Positions 10,295 to 19,003 of a DNA stretch of 64,000 bases are shown in pieces. The stretch is from Pseudomonadales bacterium (GTDB lineage: Bacteria; Pseudomonadota; Gammaproteobacteria; Pseudomonadales; Azotimanducaceae), in NCBI GenBank assembly GCA_022827905.1, contig JAJEIQ010000014.1, positions 1 to 64,000 of the forward strand. Direction: 5' to 3'. Numbering within the stretch: position 1 is the first letter of the stretch; each line of letters starts with the position of its first letter. A model generated the notes under the pieces. That model did not search any database, was not told the origin of the DNA, and saw only the letters and a list, made by a program, of their open reading frames with translations. A program made the position numbers and the translations under genes.

Positions 10295-10310
10295 TTAGTC
10301 AATTGACTAA
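10295..10310. promoter_or_regulatory. Perfect 16-bp palindrome, likely TetR operator
   Basis: TTAGTCAATTGACTAA is identical on both strands. It begins 6 bases after the predicted -10 box and so covers the transcription start. A TetR-family gene lies just downstream of the target gene. Binding here would block transcription; this is inferred from position and symmetry. Confidence 0.6.
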
Positions 10311-10315
10311 GCGCC

Positions 10316-11473
10316 ATGGCAAACAGAGCGTCGTTTATGCCCCCCAGCCCATCCCTGCAGGAACTTCTCGCCGCTATTGACGGCATCGCCGATGAACTTG
10401 AGGCCTTGGCGCAGCCTGCGGAGGCCGCCCGGCGGGCACCCGATGAACTGGCCGCGCTCGTTAAGGCAGCGCGCATTCCGATGGCCAAGGTGCCCCGTGA
10501 AGTCGGTGGCTACGAACTTTCGCCTGCCGAGCAGATCGACTTCTTCGCCCGGCTGGCTTGGCTCAACCCCACCGCCTCCTGGTTGGCCTTCAATCAATGC
10601 GGCATAGCTGGCATGTTGGCGGCGATCCTGCCCGACGACGGGGTCGCCGAAGTGTTCGCAGAGGACGCGCCCTTGGCCGCCGCCGTGTCGGCACCCACCG
10701 GCAAGAGCGAAAAGATTGCCGGCGGCTACCGCGTCAGCGGCCGCTGGGCCTACGCCAGCGGCGTTCACGTGGCGCAGTGGATTGGACTGTTCACCTTGGC
10801 CGATGATCCGCCCGGTCCGCGGCTCGTTGTGCTGCGGCGGGATCAGGTCGAGTTGCACGACGACTGGCATGTCGCCGCACTGCAGGGCACGGGCAGCGTC
10901 GATGTCATCGTGGATGGCGCCTTCGTCCCGGAGCATCTCACCGCCATGCCCTTCATGCAGTTGCGCGGCGGACCGCAGTACACCCGGCTCGGCATCAAGG
11001 GCTACGTCGCCGGGGAGAACTTCGGCTTCTCCTTGGGCGTCGCGCAACGGCTGGTGCATGAGATCGCCGCGCTTTCCACCACCAAGAAACGCTACACCAA
11101 TGTTGCCACCATCAGCGAGCGCGGCGCCTTCCGCCACGCCCTCGGCCAAGCCGATTGCGCCCTGCGGGCGAGCCGCGCCTACTTGGCATCCGAACTCGAC
11201 GAGGCCATGGCGACCGTCACGAGCAACGGCGATCTGCTGCCCGCCGAGGACATGTCCCGGCTCGAAGCCGCCTCCGCCTGGGCCACGGAGCAGGCGACCC
11301 AAACAGCCGTCAAGCTGTTTCCCTACGCCGGTGCCGGGGCGCTGCACCTAAGCAACCCCATTCAGCGGGCCCTACGCGATCTGATCGGCTCCGGGCAACA
11401 CATCGTGGTCTCCAACGAGGGCATCGATGCTTGGGGCGAAACGCTGGTTCGCACCGCGGGCCGACCCCGTTGA
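10316..11473 (+). CDS. Acyl-CoA-dehydrogenase-fold flavoenzyme (HsaA/HpaB-type monooxygenase-like)
   Basis: 385 residues in the acyl-CoA dehydrogenase fold: an N-terminal helical domain with the pocket motif VPREVGGYELSP, a beta domain (AAAVSAPTG...GYRVSGRWAYASG) and a C-terminal helical domain ending near RDLIGSGQHIVVS. The GRWAYASG motif and the absence of an obvious catalytic Glu for acyl-CoA dehydrogenation resemble the group D flavin monooxygenases (HsaA, HpaB, C2-type hydroxylases), which hydroxylate aromatics with reduced flavin from a partner reductase. No reductase is seen nearby. ATG 10316 lies 5 bases after the operator and lacks a Shine-Dalgarno sequence; ATG 10337 is an alternative start. 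Neighbours (VOC dioxygenases, FAH hydrolase) support ring hydroxylation then cleavage, by inference. Confidence 0.8.
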   Translation: MANRASFMPPSPSLQELLAAIDGIADELEALAQPAEAARRAPDELAALVKAARIPMAKVPREVGGYELSPAEQIDFFARLAWLNPTASWLAFNQCGIAGMLAAILPDDGVAEVFAEDAPLAAAVSAPTGKSEKIAGGYRVSGRWAYASGVHVAQWIGLFTLADDPPGPRLVVLRRDQVELHDDWHVAALQGTGSVDVIVDGAFVPEHLTAMPFMQLRGGPQYTRLGIKGYVAGENFGFSLGVAQRLVHEIAALSTTKKRYTNVATISERGAFRHALGQADCALRASRAYLASELDEAMATVTSNGDLLPAEDMSRLEAASAWATEQATQTAVKLFPYAGAGALHLSNPIQRALRDLIGSGQHIVVSNEGIDAWGETLVRTAGRPR

Positions 11474-11492
11474 AGGCTTTGGCGCGCTACCC

Positions 11493-12125
11493 ATGAACGA
11501 ATCCACACTCACAAAGGAAGCTGTCCGAGGGGAAGGCGCGGTGCGCACCGCGTTGCTCGAAGCCGCTTGCGACATGCTCGCCGAGGTGGGACCGAAGTCC
11601 CTATCGGTGCGTCGGCTGGCGGAGCGGGCCGGGGTCAACCACGGCCAAATTCACCACTACTTCGGCGGCAAGCGGGGCCTGCTCAAGGCGGCCATGGCCC
11701 GGCTCGCCGACGAGCACTGGCGCAACACCCGCGCCCGCATCGAAGCCAGCGGCGGCATCTTCCCGCCCGCCTTGGCTTTGGCGGAGGACGCTCGCTATTG
11801 GCGGGCCACCTGCCACGCGGTGCTGGAGGGCGACTTGGAACTCGCCGCGGTGGAGCTGGAGGAAGGCAAATCCGTGCCGCGCCAAGTCCGTGACGCCCTG
11901 ATGCGCCCCGATTTGGCACCCGCCGAGGCACTGGAGTTGGAGGCGGACTTCGCCTTTCTGATGATATCCCAACTCGGATGGGTGGCGTTCGAGGCCTTCG
12001 CCTTCCTGGTCAACGAGGTGGAGGGCGACGCCAAGGAGGCAGTGCGGGCCCTCGTCCGTGACCGCATGACGAAGATGGCCCAACAACTCATCGACGATGG
12101 CCGTTCCCAAGATGGACTGATCTAG
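11493..12125 (+). CDS. TetR/AcrR-family transcriptional regulator
   Basis: 210 residues from ATG 11493, chosen because the TetR N-terminal helices begin just after it. The DNA-binding domain (residues about 12-60) has the family pattern: ALLEAACDMLAEVG, then the helix-turn-helix LAERAGVNHGQIHHYFGGKRGLL. The C-terminal ~130 residues are the helical ligand-binding and dimer domain. It begins 19 bases after the flavoenzyme gene, suggesting co-transcription, and would then be autoregulated through the palindrome at 10295-10310. The inducer is unknown and is probably a substrate or intermediate of the surrounding pathway. Confidence 0.92.
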   Translation: MNESTLTKEAVRGEGAVRTALLEAACDMLAEVGPKSLSVRRLAERAGVNHGQIHHYFGGKRGLLKAAMARLADEHWRNTRARIEASGGIFPPALALAEDARYWRATCHAVLEGDLELAAVELEEGKSVPRQVRDALMRPDLAPAEALELEADFAFLMISQLGWVAFEAFAFLVNEVEGDAKEAVRALVRDRMTKMAQQLIDDGRSQDGLI

Positions 12126-12141
12126 ACAGGAGTAACCAATC

Positions 12142-13074
12142 ATGGCTCTACACAGACTTGCGCGAATGACCGTGGCCGTGCCGGACCCAAGCGTGCTCGA
12201 CGCCTTCTACCAAGAAATCGGCTTCACCGGCGGCGATGGGAGCTGGGGCGGCGCCGACCGGCCTGGACAGATTCAGGTCGGCGAAGCGTCCTACCGCCAA
12301 CTGCGGGCCCTGCACATCGCCTGCGAAGACGAAGCGGACCTCGCCGCAGCCGCCGAACGGCTCGACCAGCTTGGAGTGCCGCACCAACGGGTCAACGGCG
12401 GCCTGAAGGTCAAGGATCCGGTGAACCAATGGGAGTACATCATCGAACCGGCGCCCGTGGCCGACATCTCCCCGCAGCCCAAACGAGTGATGAACTACCC
12501 CGGCGAGCGCAATCGGCGCGGCCAGCGGGCCGAGGTCCTGGTCGAGGCCACCCCCCGCCCCCCGCGCCGCTTGGGCCACGTGGTGGTCGGCACGCCCGAT
12601 CCGTTAAAGACCTCAGCGCTCTGCCAAGCGCTGGGATTTCGGGTGTCGGACGTCGTCTTCAACGGCGCGGTGACCTTCATGCGCTGCTCCTGGGACCACC
12701 ACAACCTGCTGGTGACCCCGGGACCCGTGCCCTACCTCAACCACTACGCGCTGGAGCACGACGACTTCGATTCGGTGATGCGCGCAGCCACCATCTATCT
12801 GCAAACCCACGGCGACGACCACCAGATTGCCGGACCCGGCCGGCACCCGATCGGCGGCAACATTTTCTGGTACATGCTCGACCCCTCCGGCAACTTCTTC
12901 GAGTTCTTCGCCGACATGGACCAGATCGTCGATGACGAGGCATGGCAGATTCGGGAGGATTGGGACCCGGCCGTCTCGTGGTCGGTATGGGGCGAACCCA
13001 AGCAGCCGGAGGTGTTCTTCGAACCCAACGACATGAAAGCGATCATTGAGGGCTGGAATGCCGCCCACGGGTAA
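12142..13074 (+). CDS. VOC-superfamily extradiol-dioxygenase-like protein (second copy)
   Basis: 310 residues with two VOC domains. The C-terminal domain has all three expected iron ligands: His in RRLGHVVVG, His in YLNHYALEH and Glu in GNFFEFFADMD. These are in the order and context of type I extradiol dioxygenases such as BphC and HsaC. GGAG (about 12128-12131) precedes the start, and the gene follows the TetR gene by 16 bases, so it probably belongs to the same operon. It is not a close copy of the 8217 protein; the two share only fold and metal-site layout. Expected role: meta-cleavage of a catechol-type substrate made by the upstream flavoenzyme. Other VOC reactions remain possible. Confidence 0.85.
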   Translation: MALHRLARMTVAVPDPSVLDAFYQEIGFTGGDGSWGGADRPGQIQVGEASYRQLRALHIACEDEADLAAAAERLDQLGVPHQRVNGGLKVKDPVNQWEYIIEPAPVADISPQPKRVMNYPGERNRRGQRAEVLVEATPRPPRRLGHVVVGTPDPLKTSALCQALGFRVSDVVFNGAVTFMRCSWDHHNLLVTPGPVPYLNHYALEHDDFDSVMRAATIYLQTHGDDHQIAGPGRHPIGGNIFWYMLDPSGNFFEFFADMDQIVDDEAWQIREDWDPAVSWSVWGEPKQPEVFFEPNDMKAIIEGWNAAHG

Positions 13075-13097
13075 ACGCGCTCCTGCATGGTTGGGAA

Positions 13098-13577
13098 TCA
13101 GTCACCGAGCATTCCGCGATAGCGCTGCGCCACCACCTCCTCACGGGCCGCGAACTCGGCGTTGGACAGGAGCGGCTGTCCAGCGAGGGCGCGGGCCAAG
13201 TTGTCGAGGGTGGCGTGCCAGCCGGTGACGATGACCAGCAAGGGGGCTTCGGCGGGACGGAAGGTCAGCAAGGTTTGGTGGCCGTCGGGCTGCAGCAACC
13301 AGCGGGCTTCGGGCGCGTCGGGAGTGGCTCGGTAGGCAAACAGCCGCGGCGGTTCGTAGGCCGTGATTTGGGCGACGGCCCAGCCGTCTTCGCCATCGCA
13401 GTCGCCGAAATCGATGGCCACTTCGCCGCCGACCCGGGGATCGATGTGCATTCGGTCCGGTCGCCAGAAACCGCCGTTTGGATCGGTGATCGCCTGCCAA
13501 ACGCTCTCGGGGGACATCCCGTAGCGGCGCTGAAAGACCATGCGCCATGGGCCGTTGGCAGCCCGCACAAGCCGCAT
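13098..13577 (-). CDS. SRPBCC (START/AHSA1-like) domain protein
   Basis: 159 residues from ATG 13577, preceded by GGAGGTGCC, a strong ribosome site that overlaps the stop of the FAH gene, so the two are probably translationally coupled. The single domain has the SRPBCC pattern: an N-terminal strand (FQRRYGMSPESVWQAITDP), the WRPDRMHIDPRVGGEVAIDF stretch, and a long C-terminal helix carrying GWHATLDNLARAL. The family forms a deep hydrophobic pocket used for ligand binding or as chaperone co-factor. In this setting it may bind a hydrophobic intermediate, but nothing in the sequence fixes the ligand. Confidence 0.8.
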   Translation of the reverse strand: MRLVRAANGPWRMVFQRRYGMSPESVWQAITDPNGGFWRPDRMHIDPRVGGEVAIDFGDCDGEDGWAVAQITAYEPPRLFAYRATPDAPEARWLLQPDGHQTLLTFRPAEAPLLVIVTGWHATLDNLARALAGQPLLSNAEFAAREEVVAQRYRGMLGD

Positions 13578-13587
13578 GGCACCTCCG

Positions 13588-14466
13588 TCAGCCAATGACG
13601 CACTCCGCGTCTTCGGCCACCACCCGGTTTTCCAAGTAACCAAGCTTTTCGATCTCCACCCGGACCACATCGCCCGCCTTCATGAAGCTCGGCGGCTTCA
13701 TCGCCGCGCCGACGCCGGCCGGGGTGCCCATGAACAGCACGTCGCCCACCTCCAAGGTGAACGCCTTGGATAGATGGGCGATGCCGTCATAGCAGTCGAA
13801 GATCAGGTGGCGGGTGTTGGAGTTCTGCCGCTCCTCACCATTGACCGTGCAACGGATGTCGAGGTTATGCGGGTCACCCACTTCATCAGGCGTCACCAAC
13901 CAAGGCCCCATCGGGCCGTGGGTGTCGAACGACTTACCGATTTGCATGGTCATGGCCGCCCGCTGCCAGTCCCGAACGCTCACGTCGTTGCCGCAGCAAA
14001 AGCCGCCTATCACCTCGGCGGCGCGCTCCTTAGGCACATGCTTGCAGCGCTTGCCAATGATCACGCAGAGCTCCGCTTCGTAGTCCAGAGCCGAGGAGAC
14101 GGCGGGCAAGTTGATGCCGTCGTAGGGGCCGTTCGCGCAGGTCACCTGCTTGTTGAACCACATCTGAACCTCCGGCTTGCTCATGCCGGTCTCCTCAACG
14201 TGATCCGCGTAGTTCAGGCCGATGCCGAGAATCTTGCCTGGGTTGGGAACCGGGGCGCACAGTTGAATGGCCTCAAGGGATAGCGCCGCCCCGCCCGACT
14301 CCCCGGCTCGGCGCACCGCCTCCAGAGCGGCATCGCCACCGGCGAGCAACTCCCGCATTGTGCTTGGCACACCCGGCGCGCCGGTCAGATCGATCAGGTC
14401 CCCATCTTGAACGATGCCCAGACGCTGCGTGTCATTGTCGGAAGTGGAAAAGGTGACAAGTTTCAT
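13588..14466 (-). CDS. Fumarylacetoacetate hydrolase (FAH) family protein
   Basis: 292 residues from ATG 14466, with AGGAG about 8 bases upstream; a longer reading to 14634 lacks a better start. The conserved FAH C-terminal catalytic domain is complete: ILGIGLNYADHVEE, the metal ligands in SALDYEAELCVIIG, GNDVSVRDWQ, and GTPAGVG near the end. By family it cleaves or hydrates carbon-carbon bonds in 2-oxo acids, for example meta-cleavage products or oxaloacetate-like compounds, using Mg2+ or Mn2+. It starts on the opposite strand 123 bases from pepQ. Its place beside two extradiol-like enzymes fits a step after ring opening, by inference. Confidence 0.9.
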   Translation of the reverse strand: MKLVTFSTSDNDTQRLGIVQDGDLIDLTGAPGVPSTMRELLAGGDAALEAVRRAGESGGAALSLEAIQLCAPVPNPGKILGIGLNYADHVEETGMSKPEVQMWFNKQVTCANGPYDGINLPAVSSALDYEAELCVIIGKRCKHVPKERAAEVIGGFCCGNDVSVRDWQRAAMTMQIGKSFDTHGPMGPWLVTPDEVGDPHNLDIRCTVNGEERQNSNTRHLIFDCYDGIAHLSKAFTLEVGDVLFMGTPAGVGAAMKPPSFMKAGDVVRVEIEKLGYLENRVVAEDAECVIG

Positions 14467-14589
14467 GATCTGGCTCCTAGTGAATTGGCCGGGCCGCCTC
14501 GGCGGACAACCCGGGGAGTGGTACGGAAAGGCGCCTACTCTACACCAAACCCACCCCCACGGAGTCCGCCGACCCCACTTTCCGCTACA

Positions 14590-15933
14590 ATGGCGGCGAT
14601 GGATGCGCATTGCAGGCAACGGCACCCAGAACACCTGCGCTTGGTGGCTTCACAGTGGGCCGATGCCTTGGAGGCCAGCGGTTTCGATGCAGTGGTCGTT
14701 GCGGCCGGCCACCCTAGGCTCTACCCATTCGACGACCTCGCGCCCTTCTTCCGCCCCAATCCCCACTTTGCGCTTTGGTTCCCGGACAAGCAGTGCGAGG
14801 GCGCAATCCTAATGTTCGCTCCCGGCAGCCCCCCAGCGCTGTACTTCCACTCGCCCGCAGACTACTGGCACGCGCCCGCGCGAGCGCCGGATTGGGCGGC
14901 GGAGCGCTTTGAACTGCGCAGCTTTGCGGAAGCCGAGGCCTTGGAAGCCGCCGTTGCCAAGTCGTTGCACGCCCATCGCCACGTCGCATTCATCGGTGAG
15001 AACCCGCCGGAGCGCTGGGCTGTCGAAGCCAATCCCGCACCGCTGATCCACCGGCTGCACTACCAGCGGGCCCGGAAGACGACCTTTGAAGTGGCCTGCC
15101 TGGAGCAGGCAACGGAGAACGGCGTGCAGGGCCACATGGCCGCCCGGGAGGCGTACCACGCCAACGGCAGCGAATTCGAAATACTACGCGCCTTTTTGGC
15201 CGGCTCCGGTCAAACCGAGGCCGACCTGCCCTACCCCTGCATCGTCGGGCGCAACGAGCACGCCGCGGTGCTGCACTACCAGCACTACGACCGCACCCCG
15301 CCAGCGGAGGACCACGGCTTCCTGATCGATGCCGGCGCCGCCCACCTAGGCTACGGTTCGGACATCAGCCGCACTTGGCCTGGCACGAACGCATCCAACT
15401 TCGCCGAGTTGATCGACGCCCTTGATGAACAGCAGCGCGCCTTAATCGACACCATCCGCCCCGGCCTAAGCTACCTGGACCTGCATCTGGCCATGCACCG
15501 CCGCATCGCCGAACTCCTCAATCGCTTTGAACTGGTGCGGTGCAGTGCCGAGGCCGCCGACGAACTGGGCCTGTCGCGCACCTTCATGCCGCACGGCTTG
15601 GGACACCTGCTCGGCCTGCAAACCCACGACGTCGGCGGCTGGCAGAGCGCACCCGAAGGCGGCGAGTCACCGCCACCGGAAGACCACGCCACCCTGCGCC
15701 TGACACGGACCATCGAAGCCGGCATGGTCCTCACCATAGAACCCGGCCTGTACTTCATTCCCATGCTCCTGAACCGCTTGCGCCAGGAGGCGAGCGCTGG
15801 TGAAGTCAACTGGCCCAAGGTCGAAGCCATGACGCCATGCGGCGGCGTGCGGATCGAAGACAACGTTCTGGTTACCGAGCACGGCGCACGCAACCTCACC
15901 CGCGAAGCCTTCGCCGCGTTGGATTCCCCTTAG
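14590..15933 (+). CDS. pepQ: Xaa-Pro dipeptidase
   Basis: 447 residues from ATG 14590 (ATG 14599 is also possible). The pita-bread metallopeptidase domain has all five dinuclear metal ligands: Asp247 and Asp258 (FLIDAGA...YGSDISRT), His339 (PHGLGHLLG), Glu384 (TIEPGLYF) and Glu423 (GGVRIEDN). Their spacing is essentially that of E. coli PepQ as I recall it. The enzyme hydrolyses Xaa-Pro dipeptides in the cytoplasm; relatives also hydrolyse organophosphates. It is followed after 3 bases by a DPP-IV-like peptidase and then a GNAT, forming a proline-peptide utilisation operon. A TACAAT sequence overlaps the start codon, but no -35 box is evident. Confidence 0.95.
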   Translation: MAAMDAHCRQRHPEHLRLVASQWADALEASGFDAVVVAAGHPRLYPFDDLAPFFRPNPHFALWFPDKQCEGAILMFAPGSPPALYFHSPADYWHAPARAPDWAAERFELRSFAEAEALEAAVAKSLHAHRHVAFIGENPPERWAVEANPAPLIHRLHYQRARKTTFEVACLEQATENGVQGHMAAREAYHANGSEFEILRAFLAGSGQTEADLPYPCIVGRNEHAAVLHYQHYDRTPPAEDHGFLIDAGAAHLGYGSDISRTWPGTNASNFAELIDALDEQQRALIDTIRPGLSYLDLHLAMHRRIAELLNRFELVRCSAEAADELGLSRTFMPHGLGHLLGLQTHDVGGWQSAPEGGESPPPEDHATLRLTRTIEAGMVLTIEPGLYFIPMLLNRLRQEASAGEVNWPKVEAMTPCGGVRIEDNVLVTEHGARNLTREAFAALDSP

Positions 15934-15936
15934 ACA

Positions 15937-18048
15937 ATGCCCAAGCTATCCGTCGAGCGGCTCTTCAGCGACCCGCCCCTGTTTGCCGATGCGCCACGCA
16001 AACTGCAGATGGCCCCCGGGGACGGCTGCATCACCTACTTGCAAGCCGCGCCAGACGATCGGGAGCGGCTGGATCTCTGGCGGGCCGACCCGGCAACGGG
16101 CGAGGCCGAATGCTGGGTCTCGGGCACCGACCTCGCGGCAAGCCTCCCGGCAACGGAAGCGGAGCTGGCCGAAAAGGAGCGCCGCAGAGCCTTTGTTCAC
16201 GGCATCACCAACTACCAATGGCATCCCGACGGACAGGCCCTGTTGCTGATCGCCGAGGGCGGCGGCTACCTGCTCGACGCAGCAACGGACCAAATCCGTC
16301 AAGTCACGCCCGAGGGTCAGCGCTACACCGACATCAAGCTCTCGCCCCAAGGCCGGCATCTGAGCTACGTCGGCGACGGCAACCTGTACATCGGGAATCT
16401 AGCGGACGGCAGCGAGCGTGCCGTGGCCGCCAGCGACGACCCCAACCTCAGCTTCGGCATCGCCGACTTTCTCGCCCAAGAGGAAATGGACCGCTACGAT
16501 GGCCATTGGTGGTGCGACGACGAAAGCATGATCGCCTTCACCTCGGTGGATGTTTCGCCGGTGCAGCCGAGCCACCGTTTCGAGGCCAACGACCAAGGGC
16601 CGCAAGTAATCGAGCAGCGTTACCCCTTCGCGGGGGAAGCCAACCCCTCCGTCGGCTTGGGCCTCTACGATGTGGCCACCGCTGCCACGCGCTGGATCGA
16701 CTATGCCGACGGACCGGAGGACTACTTGTCAAGGGTGGCCTTCACCGAGGGCGAATTGGCCGTGCAGGTGCAAAACCGCACCCAGAATCGCCTGCGCCTC
16801 AAGTTATTCGATCTCGATGGCCTGGACCGGCGCACGCTCATCGAGGAATCCTCCGCCACCTGGATCAACCTGCACGACAACTTCACGCCCATCGGCAAGG
16901 ACGACTACCTCTGGACCTCGGAGCACAGCGGCACCAGCCAGATCTACCGCTACCGCAACGACGGCTGTGAGCCGGTCAGCCAAGGACAAGGGCACATCAC
17001 GCGCATCCTGGCCGCCAACAGCGAACGGGCGTTGGTCTGCGGATGGCTGGAGACGCCCACGGAGCAACACCTCTACCGCATCGAATTGGCCGACGGCAGG
17101 CACTCCCGCCTCACCGGCCCCGGCTGGCACGAACTGACCACCAGCCAAGGCGGCACATGGCTCTTCGACCGCGCATCCACCCTGCAAAGCCCCGGCCACA
17201 CTCAGTTTGGCCGAGGCGATGGCGAATGGCAGCCGTTGGCCAAGACCGAGATCAACCGCCAACACCCCTACCACCCCTTCGTCGATGAACACATCACGCC
17301 CGAGCTCGGCATTCTCACCGCCGAAGACGGCCAGACGCTGCACTACAGCCTCACTCGTCCTCGACGGCCCACCGAGCCGGTTCCCTTGATCGTGCACGTC
17401 TACGGAGGACCCGGGGTGCAACGGGTGCGCAACGAGTGGCCGCCCCTGCTGCTGCAGCTCTTTGTCCAGCGCGGCTTCGGCGTGCTGGAGCTCGACAACC
17501 GGGGCAGCGCTAACCGCGGCCGCCGCTTCGAGGCACCGATTCATCGGCGCCTCGGCCAAGTCGAGGTGCGCGACCAAGCGCTGGGTGCCGAATTCGCCGC
17601 CGCCCTGCCTTGGGTGGACGCCCGGCGCATCGGCGTGTTTGGCCACAGCTATGGCGGCTACATGGCGCTGATGTGCTTGGCGCAAGCGCCAGAGCGGTTC
17701 CGTGCCGGCGTGGCACTCGCCCCGGTCACCGACTGGCGGCTGTACGACACCCACTACACGGAACGCTACCTCGGCCATCCCAAGGACAACGCCGAGGGCT
17801 ATGAGGCCAGTTCGGCCCTCGCCCACATTGACGGCATCCAAGGCAACCTGCTGCTGATGCACGGCCTATCCGACGACAACGTGGTCTTCACCCACTCCAT
17901 GCGCTTGATGACGACGCTGCAGAAGGCCAACATCCCCTTCGAGCTCATGGCCTATCCCGGCGCCAAGCACTCCATGCAGCAGAAGGCAGTCGCCATCCAC
18001 CGCTTCACCTTGATCCTGGACTTCTTCGAGAGGCATCTATGCGAATAG
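15937..18048 (+). CDS. S9 family dipeptidyl peptidase IV-like enzyme
   Basis: 703 residues. The N-terminal beta-propeller (about 1-460) contains the DPP-IV double-glutamate motif at Glu182-Glu183 (FLAQEEMDRYDGHWW), which binds the substrate amino terminus. The C-terminal alpha/beta hydrolase has the triad Ser571 (GHSYGGY), Asp646 (HGLSDDNVVF) and His678 (AKHSM). By family it removes N-terminal Xaa-Pro dipeptides. No signal peptide is visible (MPKLSVERLFSDPP), so cytoplasmic action is likely, unlike many secreted bacterial DPP-IVs. Its Xaa-Pro products are substrates of the preceding PepQ, which makes the pair functionally coherent. The stop overlaps the next gene start by 10 bases. Confidence 0.93.
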   Translation: MPKLSVERLFSDPPLFADAPRKLQMAPGDGCITYLQAAPDDRERLDLWRADPATGEAECWVSGTDLAASLPATEAELAEKERRRAFVHGITNYQWHPDGQALLLIAEGGGYLLDAATDQIRQVTPEGQRYTDIKLSPQGRHLSYVGDGNLYIGNLADGSERAVAASDDPNLSFGIADFLAQEEMDRYDGHWWCDDESMIAFTSVDVSPVQPSHRFEANDQGPQVIEQRYPFAGEANPSVGLGLYDVATAATRWIDYADGPEDYLSRVAFTEGELAVQVQNRTQNRLRLKLFDLDGLDRRTLIEESSATWINLHDNFTPIGKDDYLWTSEHSGTSQIYRYRNDGCEPVSQGQGHITRILAANSERALVCGWLETPTEQHLYRIELADGRHSRLTGPGWHELTTSQGGTWLFDRASTLQSPGHTQFGRGDGEWQPLAKTEINRQHPYHPFVDEHITPELGILTAEDGQTLHYSLTRPRRPTEPVPLIVHVYGGPGVQRVRNEWPPLLLQLFVQRGFGVLELDNRGSANRGRRFEAPIHRRLGQVEVRDQALGAEFAAALPWVDARRIGVFGHSYGGYMALMCLAQAPERFRAGVALAPVTDWRLYDTHYTERYLGHPKDNAEGYEASSALAHIDGIQGNLLLMHGLSDDNVVFTHSMRLMTTLQKANIPFELMAYPGAKHSMQQKAVAIHRFTLILDFFERHLCE

Positions 18049-18509
18049 AGATTCGCCGAGCGGATGCGGCGGACATCGACCGGATCGTCGAGTTCAATCT
18101 GGCCATGGCCCGGGAGAGCGAGGACAAGGGGCTCGATGCCGACGTGCTTCGATCGGGGGTGGCGGCCGTGCTGGCCGAACCCGCCAACGGCTTCTACCTC
18201 ATGGCCGAAGCGGACGGACGGCCCGCCGGCTCCCTGATGGTCACCACCGAGTGGAGCGACTGGCGCAATGGCCGCTTCTGGTGGATCCAAAGCGTCTTCG
18301 TCGCAGCCGAGTACCGCCGTCTGGGCATTTACAGCCGCCTGCATGACTGGGTGCGCCGCGCTGCCCAAGCTGACAGTCAATGCTGCGGCCTTCGGCTCTA
18401 CGTCGAAAAGAACAACGCCGCCGCCCAAGCCACCTACCGAAGCCTCGGCATGACACCCACCCACTACGATCTCTTCGAAGAGGAGTTTGAACGCAGCCTC
18501 GCACGCTAG
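18039..18509 (+). CDS. GNAT-family N-acetyltransferase
   Basis: 156 residues, overlapping the end of the DPP-IV-like gene, so translation is probably coupled. The GNAT fold is recognisable: N-terminal IRRADAADIDRIVEFN, the acetyl-CoA-binding stretch VFVAAEYRRLGIYSRLHDWV (a variant of Q/R-x-x-G-x-A/G), and the C-terminal LYVEKNNAAAQATYRSLGM motif. It transfers an acetyl group from acetyl-CoA to an amine, but the acceptor cannot be predicted. Position suggests a role linked to peptide or amino acid metabolism. The 3' end converges with pilZ with a 4-base overlap. Confidence 0.88.
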   Translation: MRIEIRRADAADIDRIVEFNLAMARESEDKGLDADVLRSGVAAVLAEPANGFYLMAEADGRPAGSLMVTTEWSDWRNGRFWWIQSVFVAAEYRRLGIYSRLHDWVRRAAQADSQCCGLRLYVEKNNAAAQATYRSLGMTPTHYDLFEEEFERSLAR

Positions 18510-18856
18510 AGCGTGTGCGTCTCCCGCTCGGCTTGGGACGCATCGCCCAGCCAGTCCTCGACAACCGCCTTGAGCGGGTGCTCCGGCTCGTTGAACTGAA
18601 TGCCGATGCCCGCCACCCGCTGCCCCTCGCAGTCCGGCGGCGTGATCCAAACCACCTTGCCCGCCAAGGGGATGCGGTTAGCATCCCCCGGCAGGGTCAG
18701 CAGGACAAACACCTCGTCGCCCAACTCGTAGGCGTCCGTCGTGGGAACGAACAATCCGCCATTGCGAATGAACGGCATGTGGGCCGCTTGCAGCACCGCC
18801 TTGTCGTGGATGGCCAGGGACAGGATGCCGTTGCCGGCCTGATGGAATTCCTTCAT
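18506..18856 (-). CDS. pilZ: PilZ domain protein
   Basis: 116 residues matching type IV pilus PilZ proteins: LSLAIHDKAVLQAAHMPFIRNGGLFVPT, then YELGDEVFVLLTLPG, GKVVWITP and GIGIQFNEPE. As in type IV pilus PilZ, the N-terminal R-x-x-x-R c-di-GMP motif is not evident, which fits a pilus assembly factor that does not bind the nucleotide. In many gammaproteobacteria pilZ follows holB directly. Here eda and kdgK lie between them, and a 147-base gap precedes pilZ, so it may have its own promoter. No other pilus gene is in the window. Confidence 0.88.
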   Translation of the reverse strand: MKEFHQAGNGILSLAIHDKAVLQAAHMPFIRNGGLFVPTTDAYELGDEVFVLLTLPGDANRIPLAGKVVWITPPDCEGQRVAGIGIQFNEPEHPLKAVVEDWLGDASQAERETHTL

Positions 18857-18979
18857 GTCATGTGTCTCCGATTGCCAATGGGCCTATGTTGGCAACCCGC
18901 CGAGCCCTGTCCAGTGGCGATTTCCCAAAGACCTGTAGGAAATTGCCGCATCATCGATGAACGGCTGGTGGTCCGAGCT

Positions 18980-19002
18980 AGCGCTCCGTCAAGGCGCTTT
19001 TT
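18980..19002 (+). terminator. Weak hairpin with T tail in the pilZ-eda gap
   Basis: AGCGC (18980-18984), a 9-base loop and GCGCT (18994-18998) are followed by a short T run on the plus strand. The stem is short, and no plus-strand gene ends nearby, so a terminator role is doubtful. It lies just beyond the eda stop. Confidence 0.2.
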
Positions 19003-19003
19003 C

